From: JAGXTF01 sp044224315 | GTDB lineage: Bacteria; Bacteroidota; Bacteroidia; NS11-12g; UBA955 | Length of the DNA stretch: 64,000 nt | Assembly: GCA_044224315.1 (NCBI GenBank) | Contig: JBGAKR010000001.1 | Location: forward strand, 992,001 to 1,056,000 | Reading direction: 5' to 3' | Shown: positions 35,771 through 45,681 of the stretch, in pieces | Numbering within the stretch: the stretch's first letter is position 1 | How the letters are laid out: every line of letters begins with the position of its first letter | Translations under genes and position numbers: made by a program | Notes under the pieces: model-generated | Databases searched by the model: none | The model's input: the letters and a program-made list of their open reading frames with translations, nothing else | Told to the model about the DNA's origin: nothing

Positions 35771-37126
35771 ATGAAAAAAATATTACTGCTTTTAATCACT
35801 TTTACGGGCATCACTTTTACCCAGGCCCAAACACCGCCATTCGAGCCCTGTGGCCAAACCGGATTGCTCGATAAACTGGAAAAAGAATATCCCGGTTTTA
35901 AAAATAATTACGACAAAATTTCCAAATCGGTTGCGCATCCAAAAATTGTTGCCAATCGCAAAATTGCCTATAAAGATACTTTTTATACCTACGATACCAC
36001 CTATACCATTCAGGTGGTTTTTCATGTATTGTACAACAATTCAAGCGAAAATATTTCGGATGCTTTGGTGCAAAGTCAACTGGATGTGATGAATGCCTGT
36101 TATCGCAGATTGAATGCCGACACCACCAATACCCGGGCCGCTTTTAAATCAAGGGCTGGCGATACCCGCATTCAATTTGTATTGCCCAGCAAAGACCCAA
36201 ATGGAAATGCCACTACCGGAATAATTCATAAATACACTTCAAAAACCCAATTTGAAAGCTCACAATACGCCGATGAAATGAAGTTTTCTTCCACAGGCGG
36301 AGATGATGCCTGGAACCCGGCCAAATACCTCAACATTTGGATTTGTGACATGCGTTATTTTGGGGGTGAAGGTTTATTGGGATATGCGTTTCCACCATAC
36401 GGACAACCCAATTGGCCTTCGGCAAACTGGGTAGCTGATAACAGGCAGGGTGTGGTACTTTTTTATAAAGTAGTGGGCGTAAATAATCCATTGGCAGTAG
36501 GTACCCTGGCCAATGCCAATGCGGGTAAAGTAGCTGTGCATGAAGTGGGCCATTACCTGGGATTGCGACATATTTGGGGCGATGCCCAAAGCGGCAATCA
36601 GTGTCAGGTAGATGACTATATCGACGATACCCCTTTGCAGGGATACAGGAGTAATTTTGATTGCAACAAGGCACAAAACAGCTGCTATGAAGGGCCCGAT
36701 GATTTGCCCGATATGAACGAAAATTACATGGATTACAGCTCGCATGTATGCCAGAATATGTTTACCAAACACCAGATCAGGGTTATGCACGAAAGCATTA
36801 ATTCATATCGCAAAGGCATAGCTTTAAATATGAAAATCGATACCATTATGCATGTTTTTGATACGGTTATTTACAACGAATTAAAATTTTATGTAACTGA
36901 AAAACAGCGTATTTATTTCGAGCTGCGCAATGCCGATTTGCTGGAGAATTTAACGGTAAATATGTACGATTTAAGTGGCCGCCAGGTTGTAAAAGAAGCG
37001 CCCCTGTCTAAAAACGAAAACTATATTAGCACGGCAAATTTGGCGCCAGCGGCCTATGTAGTTTGCATTAAAAATAAACGCAATAAGCTCATCAAAAAAG
37101 AGCTTGTTTTGATTACTAAAAATTGA
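35771..37126 (+). CDS. Secreted M43-type zinc metalloprotease with T9SS-type tail
   Basis: This 451-aa protein has a signal peptide (ILLLLITFTGITFTQAQT). The zinc site H257-E-V-G-H261-YLGLR-H267 fits HExxHxxGxxH, and the downstream MDYSSHVCQNMFT contains the Met-turn, so it belongs to the pappalysin-like M43 family. The last ~75 residues (VNMYDLSGRQVVKEAPL, then YVVCIKNKRNKLIKKELVL) form a type IX secretion sorting domain. It would be exported and attached or released outside the cell. Its stop overlaps the TTG start of rsmI. Confidence 0.87.
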   Translation: MKKILLLLITFTGITFTQAQTPPFEPCGQTGLLDKLEKEYPGFKNNYDKISKSVAHPKIVANRKIAYKDTFYTYDTTYTIQVVFHVLYNNSSENISDALVQSQLDVMNACYRRLNADTTNTRAAFKSRAGDTRIQFVLPSKDPNGNATTGIIHKYTSKTQFESSQYADEMKFSSTGGDDAWNPAKYLNIWICDMRYFGGEGLLGYAFPPYGQPNWPSANWVADNRQGVVLFYKVVGVNNPLAVGTLANANAGKVAVHEVGHYLGLRHIWGDAQSGNQCQVDDYIDDTPLQGYRSNFDCNKAQNSCYEGPDDLPDMNENYMDYSSHVCQNMFTKHQIRVMHESINSYRKGIALNMKIDTIMHVFDTVIYNELKFYVTEKQRIYFELRNADLLENLTVNMYDLSGRQVVKEAPLSKNENYISTANLAPAAYVVCIKNKRNKLIKKELVLITKN

Positions 37127-37827
37127 ACCCGCAAGGGAAATTATACCTCGTAGCAACGCCCATTGGCAATCTCGGAGACCTGAGTTTCCGGGCCGTAGAA
37201 GTGCTTAAAAATGCCGATAAAATATTGGCTGAAGATACCCGCACATCCAGGGTTTTATTGCAGCATTATCAGATTGAAACGAGGCTCGAATCTTTTCACC
37301 AGCACAACGAACACCACCGCCTCAATGCGGTGATTGCCGAATTGCAAAACGGTGCCATCATAGCCCAAATCAGCGATGCCGGCACTCCGGGCATTTCCGA
37401 TCCGGGATTTTTACTAGCCCGGGCTTGCATGGAAAATCAAATTCAGATGGAGGTCATTCCAGGCGCAGCTGCATTTATTCCGGCTTTATTAAAAAGTGGT
37501 TTTGCCTTGCACCGATTTGTATTTGAAGGTTTTTTACCCCAGAAAAAAGGGCGCCAAACCCGCCTCAACGAATTAGCCAATGAAAAACGTACCACGGTTT
37601 TTTATGAAAGTCCGCATAAAATTGTAAAAACCCTGGAGCAATTAAAAACACTTTGCACGCCCGAAAGACGCATCAGTGTAAGCCGTGAGCTTACCAAAAA
37701 ATTTGAAGAAACGGTAAACGGGCGCATAGAAGAAGTATGGCAACATTTTACCACCCATGCACCCAAGGGCGAATTTGTAGTGGTGCTGGAGGGTACCGAT
37801 AATACCGTATTCGACGATGCTGAATAA
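37123..37827 (+). CDS. rsmI: 16S rRNA (cytidine-1402-2'-O)-methyltransferase
   Basis: The 234-aa protein has the tetrapyrrole-methylase fold pattern of RsmI: LYLVATPIGNLGDLSFRAVE, then DTRTSRVLL, ISDAGTPGISDPGF and FYESPHKIVKTL. It methylates the ribose of C1402 in the ribosomal decoding centre. The TTG start overlaps the preceding stop (TTGA), and the family's conserved N-terminus begins four residues in. The 3' end overlaps lnt by 11 bases. Confidence 0.93.
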   Translation: MNPQGKLYLVATPIGNLGDLSFRAVEVLKNADKILAEDTRTSRVLLQHYQIETRLESFHQHNEHHRLNAVIAELQNGAIIAQISDAGTPGISDPGFLLARACMENQIQMEVIPGAAAFIPALLKSGFALHRFVFEGFLPQKKGRQTRLNELANEKRTTVFYESPHKIVKTLEQLKTLCTPERRISVSRELTKKFEETVNGRIEEVWQHFTTHAPKGEFVVVLEGTDNTVFDDAE

Positions 37828-39379
37828 AATTCCAACCTGGCTGCTGATACTCCTTCCCGGCTTGCTTTTTTGGCTGGGATGGCCGCCCAATTACGTGTTT
37901 GTTTCCCTGTTCTTTGCATTTATTCCTTTGTTTGAATTGCAAAAAAGAAACCTGCAGAAAAAAGGCATTTTTTATTTTTTACAACTATACACCACCCTAC
38001 TCATTTGGAACATTGCACTTACCTGGTGGGTATGGAATTCTACCGCACCCGGTGCAGTTGTAATGCTGGTTTTAAACTCCCTGTTTATGTGTTTTCCCTG
38101 GCTTTTATATCGATTTATTCAAAAAAGAACAGGCGAAAAATCGGTATATTTATTTATTATTTTCTGGCTGAGTTACGAATTTTTACACCACCGCTGGGAT
38201 CTTAGCTGGCCCTGGCTAACCCTTGGAAATGGATTGGCCGGAATGCCATGGCTGGTGCAGTGGTACGATATTACAGGCACATTGGGTGGCAGTGCATTTG
38301 TGCTGGGTATGAATATTCTCATCTGGCAGGCATTGCAAAATCCAATGCGAAAAACCATTGTATGGCCCTTTGCTTTGTTTGCTTTTGTATTTATTTCTTC
38401 CGTTTTTAATGACTGGAAATTTGATAAATATTTTAATCCCAAATCGGATGCTGTGAATGTAGTTGCCATGCAATCGAATTTCGATCCCTGGAACGAAAAA
38501 TTTGTGCGCGATCCCTCCGATTTAATTCGCGAAATGCAACAGATATCGGCACCTGCATTGGATTCAAACACAGATTTGCTGGTATGGCCCGAAACCTCTG
38601 TTACTGCAAGCATTGATGTAGACCATATTCAAAACGACGGTTTAATTATCATGTTGCAACAATTCAGAAATAAATATAAAAATCTGAATATTTTAACCGG
38701 CTCGGATATGCAGAAAATGTACCACAATGCTCCCAGGCGACCCTCTGGTACAGCGCGTAAAACCGACGATCCCAACACCTGGTGGGATGCATTTAATTCA
38801 GCCCTTTTTATTGATAAAAACAACCATATTTCGTATTACCACAAATCTATTTTAGTACCCGGTACAGAGCAAATGCCTTTTGTAGATAAATTTCCGATTA
38901 TAGAAGATTTAGCTGTTAAAATGGACGAGCATTCCATATCCGGAAGCTTAGGTAAATCAGACAGCCACAGGGTATTCCAATCAGGCAAATTGAAAATAAC
39001 CCCTGCCATTTGTTACGAAGGTATTTACGGAAACCATGTAGGCGAGTTTATAAACCAAGGTGCCAACCTCATAGCCATTATCACCAACGATGCCTGGTGG
39101 GGTAATACACCCATTTATACCCAGCATTTGTATTACGGAAGACTGCGTGCCATAGAGCACCGCAAATGGATCGTGCGCAGCGCCAACAGCGGTATCTCTG
39201 GCTTTGTAGACCCCGCAGGTAACATAGTAAACGCAGCCGATAAATTCCAAAAGGTTGCCGTAAAACAAAAAGTATATCTCAACAACTATAAAACCATTTA
39301 CACCAAATTGGGTGATGCATGGATTCTTGCAATATTGACTATTTGTTGTATATTGCTTTGGATTAAATCAAAATTGTAA
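37817..39379 (+). CDS. lnt: Apolipoprotein N-acyltransferase
   Basis: This 520-aa inner-membrane enzyme adds the third acyl chain to lipoproteins. An N-terminal bundle of about six helices is followed by a nitrilase-type domain. The catalytic set is visible: Glu in LLVWPETSVTAS, Lys in YYHKSILVPGTEQMPF and Cys in ITPAICYEGIYG. A last helix ends the chain. The start lies inside rsmI. The presence of lipoproteins such as the HlyD-type adaptor in this window fits the need for this step. Confidence 0.93.
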   Translation: MLNKIPTWLLILLPGLLFWLGWPPNYVFVSLFFAFIPLFELQKRNLQKKGIFYFLQLYTTLLIWNIALTWWVWNSTAPGAVVMLVLNSLFMCFPWLLYRFIQKRTGEKSVYLFIIFWLSYEFLHHRWDLSWPWLTLGNGLAGMPWLVQWYDITGTLGGSAFVLGMNILIWQALQNPMRKTIVWPFALFAFVFISSVFNDWKFDKYFNPKSDAVNVVAMQSNFDPWNEKFVRDPSDLIREMQQISAPALDSNTDLLVWPETSVTASIDVDHIQNDGLIIMLQQFRNKYKNLNILTGSDMQKMYHNAPRRPSGTARKTDDPNTWWDAFNSALFIDKNNHISYYHKSILVPGTEQMPFVDKFPIIEDLAVKMDEHSISGSLGKSDSHRVFQSGKLKITPAICYEGIYGNHVGEFINQGANLIAIITNDAWWGNTPIYTQHLYYGRLRAIEHRKWIVRSANSGISGFVDPAGNIVNAADKFQKVAVKQKVYLNNYKTIYTKLGDAWILAILTICCILLWIKSKL

Positions 39380-39468
39380 CTTTAATTACGGCACCACCTT
39401 AAAAATTTCCTAGATCGGCTGTCCACTATACATTGAACCTTAAACTTTAAACATTCTAAACAATCCCC

Positions 39469-39476
39469 TATATTTG
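39469..39476 (+). promoter_or_regulatory. Promoter -7 box of 190-aa membrane protein gene
   Basis: TATATTTG matches TAnnTTTG and ends seven bases before the ATG at 39484. About 20 bases upstream there is only a weak CTTTAA in place of TTTG. Confidence 0.45.
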
Positions 39477-39483
39477 ATTTCCC

Positions 39484-40056
39484 ATGACCGCCAAAAAATC
39501 ACCCGCAAAAACAACTAAAAAGACGCCTGAACCCGCTACCCCAGCCGAAAATCCTGGTTTTACCGACCGAATGAAAGAGGCCTGGAAAGAAGTGCGCAAA
39601 GTAGGTTTTATTGTATTTATTATTGTTTCAATTCCAACTATTGGCATAATTGAGGCTATAAGTTCTATGTTGGATCCAAAAACACTGTCCAAAGACGATG
39701 CAGGTGTTCTAATTTCTATCTTCACCTCCACATTACCCGTTACAGTAGGGGTTATGATAATGGTTCTGGCATGGTTCCGAAACTGGTTTTCCGAATTAAA
39801 TTATATTTTTTTCTGCGTTGCTGTAGTAATTGCAAGCACCGTAATTTTTAATCATACCGGAATTCAACTATTAAAAACTGCAATCAAAGAATCAGGAACA
39901 GATAAACTATTTGGCGTTCCGGTTTACATTTTTATGCATTATTTATATGCGTATGGCATATGGAAAACCTTCAGCTCCCTGCTCCTTGGAGCCTTTGGTG
40001 GCTGGGCCGTAGACCGACTTTACCTGGCCGCCGCAAACAAAAAACAATTTGAATAA
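39484..40056 (+). CDS. Hypothetical membrane protein with basic N-terminal tail
   Basis: The 190-aa protein begins with a Lys/Pro/Thr-rich cytoplasmic tail (TAKKSPAKTTKKTPEPATPA). It then has about four helices (VGFIVFIIVSIPTIGIIEAI, LPVTVGVMIMVLAWFRNWF, YIFFCVAVVIASTVIF, and a last one near residues 150-175). I recognise no family. It has its own promoter and sits between lnt and the PorP/SprF gene. Confidence 0.65.
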   Translation: MTAKKSPAKTTKKTPEPATPAENPGFTDRMKEAWKEVRKVGFIVFIIVSIPTIGIIEAISSMLDPKTLSKDDAGVLISIFTSTLPVTVGVMIMVLAWFRNWFSELNYIFFCVAVVIASTVIFNHTGIQLLKTAIKESGTDKLFGVPVYIFMHYLYAYGIWKTFSSLLLGAFGGWAVDRLYLAAANKKQFE

Positions 40057-40181
40057 TTAAATTAATTATTATGTGCCCCAAAACCCATTCACAACTCATC
40101 ATTAAAATAACAATCAAAATCCATGGTTGTTCCTTAATCCTTAAACACAAAACATTATAAGGCAAAGCTTTCAGTGCCCAA

Positions 40182-40212
40182 TTTGTTCTTAACCAAATAT
40201 TTTATACATTTG
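40182..40212 (+). promoter_or_regulatory. Full Bacteroidota promoter of PorP/SprF gene
   Basis: TTTG at 40182-40185 and TACATTTG at 40205-40212 are separated by 19 bases, matching the consensus. The ATG follows seven bases later, so the leader is only a few bases long. Confidence 0.65.
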
Positions 40213-40219
40213 CTTAATT

Positions 40220-41224
40220 ATGAAACTTCGATTTTTTCATTTATTGCTTTTAATTCTTTTCGCAACCTTCGCTCATGCCGAAGAATTGCTCACTCCTATG
40301 CAATTTACCCAGTCACGCTTAAGCTACAACCCAGCATATGCAGGTTTTAGAAACCAGGCTGAATTGAGTGTACTGGGTTACCGATGGCATCCCAAATTCA
40401 TAGATTATCGAACCTTAACCAATGTAGGTGTGCATGATTTTGGAGTAAACACCGGGTATAATTTTAGAATGGGCAAAAACCAAAAAACTAACATTGGCGT
40501 TGGCCTCGGATATCATGAGTATAATTATGCACTCCTAAAATTTCAAAATGCACAAATTGCAGTTAATACGGAAATTAATATTTCCCCGTCACAAAAATTA
40601 AGATTGGGCTTTGAATTTATGCCTTCTCACCACATCCAAAATGTGGAAATTAGTAAAGATACCATTGGTTATTTAAATTGGCATTTTAACAAGAATTTCT
40701 ATTCATACAATGCCTTACCTGTAAATCTGGGTTTGGTTTGGTACAATGAACAATTCAATAAGCTGCAAGTAGGATTTGCAGTGCGTGGCCTGGCAGATAA
40801 AAACTGGCTTTTAATGCATAATGATTTTATCGATCAAGGAGTAGTACAATATTATATTCTAAATTCCTCGGCGTATTTTAAACAAGAAATTGGATTGATG
40901 AAATTTGAATTCATTCCTTCAGCCTTTGCCGAATTTAATCTCAAAAAAAATATAGCTGCATTATCTACTTTTATTCAATTTCAACCCAGTTTTATAATCA
41001 ACCGGGTGGTAGAATTAACTCCGGGGTTCTTTTTTTATTCTGGAAACAACATAAAACCCATGTTTATTGCAGGTTTATACCCCTTTGCCATGTTCAAAAA
41101 ACAGTCAAAGAATGTCAAACTTAGAATAGGTGTAGGTACGTATAATTTAAATCCAGGCTCATGGATAATAAAGCGCTATGCACAGGAAATTAATGTGAAT
41201 TTGCGCATGAATTTAAGCAAATAA
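40220..41224 (+). CDS. PorP/SprF family type IX secretion outer-membrane protein
   Basis: The protein has 334 aa with a signal peptide (LLLLILFATFAHAEE). The PorP/SprF hallmark follows at once: MQFTQSRLSYNPAYAGF, then GYRWHP. The rest alternates short beta-strands consistent with an outer-membrane barrel. Family members assist export of gliding adhesins and other T9SS cargo, often next to a giant adhesin gene, but none is found here. The proteases at 35771 and 41955 are plausible T9SS clients. Confidence 0.85.
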   Translation: MKLRFFHLLLLILFATFAHAEELLTPMQFTQSRLSYNPAYAGFRNQAELSVLGYRWHPKFIDYRTLTNVGVHDFGVNTGYNFRMGKNQKTNIGVGLGYHEYNYALLKFQNAQIAVNTEINISPSQKLRLGFEFMPSHHIQNVEISKDTIGYLNWHFNKNFYSYNALPVNLGLVWYNEQFNKLQVGFAVRGLADKNWLLMHNDFIDQGVVQYYILNSSAYFKQEIGLMKFEFIPSAFAEFNLKKNIAALSTFIQFQPSFIINRVVELTPGFFFYSGNNIKPMFIAGLYPFAMFKKQSKNVKLRIGVGTYNLNPGSWIIKRYAQEINVNLRMNLSK

Positions 41225-41379
41225 ACATTACTGGTTTTTAAAAAACAATAATTGAATTGTATCCGTTTGGGCCGAACATAAACCATGCCCCCTTAAACCT
41301 ATTTCATACAACCTAAGAATAGGCTATCCTCGCCCGAAATGGGTCAAGAAAGCATTAATCCTTAAACATTAATCATTGA

Positions 41380-41910
41380 TTAAACAAATCTCGGATCCGT
41401 TTCCATCACATGTCCGCAATTTTTGCAGGTACGTAATTCTTCACTTGCATAGTAATGCCTGAAATGCGGCTGAAAATCGTTCTCAATATCCTTCAATTCA
41501 AAATATACCTCGTGCAATTTGGTGTTGCATTTGTCGCAAAACCACAGCAACCCGTCCTTAAATCCTTTGCCTTCGCGCACCCTCTCTATCACCAGGCCTA
41601 TGCCCCCGGCCATACGACCCGGACTATGTGGAATACCTGCAGGATGCAAATACATATCACCTGCTTTTAAAGGTACTTCAACGCATTTTCCATCTACCTG
41701 AATTTTCACCAAGGCTTCACCCTCCAATTGGTAAAACAATTCTTCCGTTTCGTTATAATGATAATCCTTGCGCGCATTGGGTCCACCCACGATCATTACG
41801 ATATAATCCGTTCCTTCGGGATACAGATTTTTATTGGCTACTGGCGGTTTCAGCAAATGGCGGTTTTCTTCAATCCACTGATTCAGGTTAAAAGGCATTC
41901 TGATTTCCAT
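41380..41910 (-). CDS. nbaC: 3-hydroxyanthranilate 3,4-dioxygenase
   Basis: This 176-aa cupin enzyme opens the ring of 3-hydroxyanthranilate to the precursor of quinolinate. Iron ligands are visible in DYHYNETEELFYQLEG (His and Glu) and LHPAGIPHSPGR (His). The bacterial type also has a rubredoxin-like metal site, seen here as CDKC and CKNC near the C-terminus. A TACTTTTG box lies just upstream of its ATG on the minus strand. Kynureninase, the preceding step, is at 56282-57553. Confidence 0.94.
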   Translation of the reverse strand: MEIRMPFNLNQWIEENRHLLKPPVANKNLYPEGTDYIVMIVGGPNARKDYHYNETEELFYQLEGEALVKIQVDGKCVEVPLKAGDMYLHPAGIPHSPGRMAGGIGLVIERVREGKGFKDGLLWFCDKCNTKLHEVYFELKDIENDFQPHFRHYYASEELRTCKNCGHVMETDPRFV

Positions 41911-41917
41911 GATGGAA

Positions 41918-41925
41918 CAAAAGTA
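41918..41925 (-). promoter_or_regulatory. Promoter -7 box of 3-hydroxyanthranilate dioxygenase gene
   Basis: On the minus strand TACTTTTG matches TAnnTTTG and lies eight bases before the ATG at 41910. No TTTG box sits at the usual distance. Confidence 0.45.
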
Positions 41926-41954
41926 AACAGAATATTTAACAAAATTGGTGATTT

Positions 41955-43613
41955 TTAATTGCGCAACAATTTAATTGCACCCCTGCGGGTTTTAAGGAAA
42001 TAAATGCCCGGTAAAAAATCGGCACCATTTAACGTATATCCTTTACCCGCTTGAAACTGCGCTTGCAACAACGTTTTTCCTGAAGCATCTAAAAGCCACA
42101 AAGTTTCATCTTTCAATCCCATAATTTCTGCCTTGCCACCGCTTGTAAATGCCGCTGAATTTTTCACCCAAATCGCAGCAGGAGTTTGCAAATTATGTGT
42201 GGATGCGCCCGGCAATAATCCTTTGGGATAAAAGGCCTGTATCAAGGGCCAGGCTGTATTTCCGTTATTGATTAAACTATCCGCCTTAAAAATAATTTGC
42301 GCAGCCTTTAGCATACTTATTCCGGGCACCATAAACGGCATGGCAGCCATGGTAATTTTTACCGCACTGTCTATCCCGATTCTATTCGATAAATCGTACA
42401 ATGCGCCCCCGAAAAGTTGGCCATCTACGTGCGTTTGGTTGGTAAGCGAACCCGGATACACCCTGGCATTGTCTAGGTTTCTGCCATTCCAGAATTCATT
42501 ATGGCCATCCCAATTGTACACCCAACCGGGCTGATTGGGCGTAATGCGGCGGCTATAGCAAACAGCCATAAAATCGCAGATGCCTTCTTCCACCCCTTCG
42601 CGCTGGGTACCCGCATATCCACCGGGGATCACGGCTTCAAAAGCAGCATGGGTGTATTCATGAACCGGTGCATCGGCATCTTCAGCATCATCCACACCCC
42701 CATCCCCAAATTCTATGGTTCCCGGATGCACCAGAGGATTGAATCCACTTTCATCGGCACCCGAATAGGCATGCACATCCATTACCACCGTATCGCGCCA
42801 GGCACCATAGCCCAGGGTATCCCACCATTTCTGCAATTCGCAGATGTGGTAAAAAACATTCACCTCCTCAAACGCTTGCTGGTTGCGGGTAAAATCAAAA
42901 CTGGTTTTAGCACGGGCATGCACATTAGCGGGCAAACTCACCTCGGCAAATTGCAACCATTGATTCTGCAATCGAAACGAATCATTTTCGAATTTACAGG
43001 CCAGTTTTACCGTTTCCATTTTTGATTCAATAGCGCTATACGTGCTGTCCGAACGGTCTTTCAGCGGATTGCCATACAATAAATTATAAGGGCTTAAGGG
43101 GTCGGGTTTGAACACTTTGGCAAAGGTCCAGCTGTCTTTTCCTGCAAACCTTCGATAGTCTTTGGTAAAATTATTCTGGGGTTTGGTAAACTGGGTAAAT
43201 TTCAAGCTGTGTTCATTTTCCTTTTTGGTTTCAAACAAAAAATATTTGTTTTCAGCATCATTCCACACCCAAATCAAGGAAGAATGGGCCTTTGGAAGCA
43301 GGGTTTCATCGAAATTAATTGCCCTTGGAAAAGCGGCAGTAATCAGTACCTTTTCGCCCTTAAAACCTACGGAGGCCATGGCATTCTGCACTTTTATGCC
43401 TTTGTAAAACAGTATGAATTGTTGCAATTCAAACGGGCCGGAAAGTGCCTGTGTTTTTTGCCATAAAAAGCCTTGAACAGCGCCTGGAACAGGCAACACA
43501 GCCAAACCCTGTTTTTCGTAAACCCTGCGCGAAATAAGCATACAGGTATCGGTTGCAGATGCCAACTGGCACAGCAGAATCATAGCAAAAAGGACAAGGG
43601 TTTTGCGCAACAC
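41955..43613 (-). CDS. Secreted gluzincin-type metalloprotease with T9SS-type tail
   Basis: This 552-aa protein has a signal peptide (TLVLFAMILLCQLASATD). The zinc motif is HEYTHAAFE, and the third ligand lies in REGVEEGICDFMAVCYS, an arrangement of the M4/M36 thermolysin-like group. An FTP-like N-terminal propeptide region precedes it. The last ~70 residues (LWLLDASGKTLLQAQFQAGK, then LPGIYFLKTRRGAIKLLRN) resemble a T9SS sorting domain. The start is GTG at 43613. The TAATTTTG box on the minus strand ends eight bases before it, so the leader is very short or absent. Confidence 0.82.
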   Translation of the reverse strand: MLRKTLVLFAMILLCQLASATDTCMLISRRVYEKQGLAVLPVPGAVQGFLWQKTQALSGPFELQQFILFYKGIKVQNAMASVGFKGEKVLITAAFPRAINFDETLLPKAHSSLIWVWNDAENKYFLFETKKENEHSLKFTQFTKPQNNFTKDYRRFAGKDSWTFAKVFKPDPLSPYNLLYGNPLKDRSDSTYSAIESKMETVKLACKFENDSFRLQNQWLQFAEVSLPANVHARAKTSFDFTRNQQAFEEVNVFYHICELQKWWDTLGYGAWRDTVVMDVHAYSGADESGFNPLVHPGTIEFGDGGVDDAEDADAPVHEYTHAAFEAVIPGGYAGTQREGVEEGICDFMAVCYSRRITPNQPGWVYNWDGHNEFWNGRNLDNARVYPGSLTNQTHVDGQLFGGALYDLSNRIGIDSAVKITMAAMPFMVPGISMLKAAQIIFKADSLINNGNTAWPLIQAFYPKGLLPGASTHNLQTPAAIWVKNSAAFTSGGKAEIMGLKDETLWLLDASGKTLLQAQFQAGKGYTLNGADFLPGIYFLKTRRGAIKLLRN

Positions 43614-43620
43614 GATACTT

Positions 43621-43628
43621 CAAAATTA
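43621..43628 (-). promoter_or_regulatory. Promoter -7 box of secreted metalloprotease gene
   Basis: On the minus strand TAATTTTG matches TAnnTTTG. A TTTG lies at 43654-43651, 22 bases upstream, one base more than the usual spacing. Confidence 0.5.
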
Positions 43629-43684
43629 CGGGTTACTGCCCTAAACATGACAAAGCAGGTGCATGAAAATCGCAAATATTGCCG

Positions 43685-43692
43685 TAACTTTG
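43685..43692 (+). promoter_or_regulatory. purF promoter -7 box
   Basis: TAACTTTG matches TAnnTTTG and lies 20 bases before the purF ATG. It is divergent from the promoter box at 43621-43628. Confidence 0.5.
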
Positions 43693-43712
43693 CACTACTT
43701 TTTTAACAGTGC

Positions 43713-45605
43713 ATGAGTGATCCAATCAAGCACGAATGCGGGGTGGCATTCATCCGGCTTCGCAAGCCTCTCAGCTACTACCGGGAAAAATACGGAACAC
43801 CTCTTTACGGCCTGCACGCTTTGCAGTTCTTAATGACCAAACAACTGAACCGTGGACAAGACGGGGCAGGAATTGGCGTAGTAAAGCTCGACCCTGATTA
43901 TGGCAACCGTTATATAGCCCGCAAGCGCAGTGCTTCCAAAACAGCAATTTCCGACATCTTCGACGAGGTAGCCAAAAGCTTCCGCGATCTTACCCCCGAA
44001 CAACGTGAAGACCCCGAATACCTGAAAGTACATTATCCCTATTCGGGTGAAGTGCTGGTAGGCCATCTGCGGTACGGCACTTATGGAGGCAATTCATTAG
44101 AAAATATTCATCCTTTTTTACGACAAAATAACTGGATGGCCCGTAATTTTATGATGGCCGGAAATTATAATGTTACCAATGTGGATGAACTCTTTAATGC
44201 ATTGATCGACCTTGGACAACAACCCAAAGAAAAAAGCGACAATGTTTTGATGTTGGAAAAAATCGGTCATTTTATTGATGAAGAAAATCAGCGTTTATTT
44301 GGAATATTTAAATCGCAGGGTTTTTCCAATAAAGAAATTACCGAAAAAATTAAGGAAGAAATATCACTGGTAAATATATTAAAACGTTCATTTAAAAATG
44401 TAGATGGCGGGTATAATATGACCGGTATTTTGGGCCATGGTGATGCATTCGTAATCCGCGACCCGGCCGGTATTCGCCCATCTTTTTACTATGTAAATGA
44501 CGAGGTGGTAGTAGCAGCATCCGAACGTTCTGCCATTCAAACTGTATTTAATACCCAAATTGAGGATGTAAAAGAATTGGCACCCGGAAATGCATTGTTG
44601 GTTCGCAAAAACGGGGAGTACGAAGAAGTGAATATTGTGCCGCCCACCAAGCTTCAACGTTGCTCTTTCGAACGTATTTATTTTGCCCGCGGAAATGATG
44701 CAGATATTTACAAAGAACGCCGCGAATTAGGTCGATTATTATCGCGTTCTGTAGCCGAAAAATTAAATTACGATTTCGATAATTCTGTATTTTCGTACGT
44801 GCCAAACACCGCTGCCACCGCATTTTACGGCATGATAGACGGGGTGCATGAAATAATCCGCGAAAAACAAGCCGAAGCCATTCAAAAATTAAATCCGGCT
44901 ACAGATGGTGAAAAATTAAAAGAGATTTTAAACTGGCGTCCACGCAGGGAAAAAATATTGGTAAAAGATGTAAAAATGCGCACATTTATTACCAACGATA
45001 ACGACCGCGAAGGCATGGTGGGCAGCGTTTACGACGTTACGTACGGCACTATAAAACCCGGCACGGATACTTTGGTTGTAATTGACGACAGCATTGTGCG
45101 AGGCACTACTTTACGCACCAGTATTTTGCGTATTTTAGACCGTTTGCATCCCAAAAAAATATTACTGGTTTCATCCTCTCCGCAAATTCGTTACCCGGAT
45201 TGCTATGGAATTGACATGAGTCGCTTAGGCGATTTTGCTGCATTCCAGGCCGCTGTGGCAATTTTAAAAGACCAGGGCCGCGAAGGTTTGTTAAAAGAAC
45301 TTTATGCCCTTGCAAAAGAGGAAATGCAAAAACCGGCCCATGAAGAAAAAAATGTAATTCAGCTTATGTACGAGGGAATGACCGATGAAATGATCAGCAA
45401 AAAAGTAGCTGAACTGGTTAAGCCCAAAGATTTGAATGCTGAATTGGAAATATTGTATCAAAGCGTGCCCGATTTACACAAGGCTTGCCCCGGCTACGAT
45501 GGCGACTGGTATTTTACCGGCAACTTCCCAACCCCGGGTGGAACTAGGGTGGCCAACCGGTCTTTCATCTATTACATGGAAGGCAAAAAAGAACGCGCTT
45601 ATTAG
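43713..45605 (+). CDS. purF: Amidophosphoribosyltransferase, long Bacteroidota form
   Basis: This 630-aa enzyme makes phosphoribosylamine, the first step of purine synthesis. The N-terminal glutamine amidotransferase begins MSDPIKHECGVAFIRL, with the nucleophile Cys9 exposed after propeptide removal. The conserved NRGQDGAGI and HLRYGTYGGNS follow. The phosphoribosyl site is TLVVIDDSIVRGTTL. Insertions between the domains make it longer than the ~500-aa E. coli enzyme, as in other Bacteroidota. A strong palindromic terminator follows. Confidence 0.92.
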   Translation: MSDPIKHECGVAFIRLRKPLSYYREKYGTPLYGLHALQFLMTKQLNRGQDGAGIGVVKLDPDYGNRYIARKRSASKTAISDIFDEVAKSFRDLTPEQREDPEYLKVHYPYSGEVLVGHLRYGTYGGNSLENIHPFLRQNNWMARNFMMAGNYNVTNVDELFNALIDLGQQPKEKSDNVLMLEKIGHFIDEENQRLFGIFKSQGFSNKEITEKIKEEISLVNILKRSFKNVDGGYNMTGILGHGDAFVIRDPAGIRPSFYYVNDEVVVAASERSAIQTVFNTQIEDVKELAPGNALLVRKNGEYEEVNIVPPTKLQRCSFERIYFARGNDADIYKERRELGRLLSRSVAEKLNYDFDNSVFSYVPNTAATAFYGMIDGVHEIIREKQAEAIQKLNPATDGEKLKEILNWRPRREKILVKDVKMRTFITNDNDREGMVGSVYDVTYGTIKPGTDTLVVIDDSIVRGTTLRTSILRILDRLHPKKILLVSSSPQIRYPDCYGIDMSRLGDFAAFQAAVAILKDQGREGLLKELYALAKEEMQKPAHEEKNVIQLMYEGMTDEMISKKVAELVKPKDLNAELEILYQSVPDLHKACPGYDGDWYFTGNFPTPGGTRVANRSFIYYMEGKKERAY

Positions 45606-45619
45606 ATTTTTTGTTTGTT

Positions 45620-45652
45620 AGATTTGACAACTCTTAAAGAGTTGTCAAATCT
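45620..45652. terminator. 33-base perfect palindrome after purF
   Basis: AGATTTGACAACTCTT and its exact reverse complement flank a single A. The hairpin lies 14 bases after the purF stop, so it can act as a terminator. An identical copy is at 48604-48636. Confidence 0.75.
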
Positions 45653-45681
45653 TAACAACCGCCAAAAATTTTGGGGGGCAT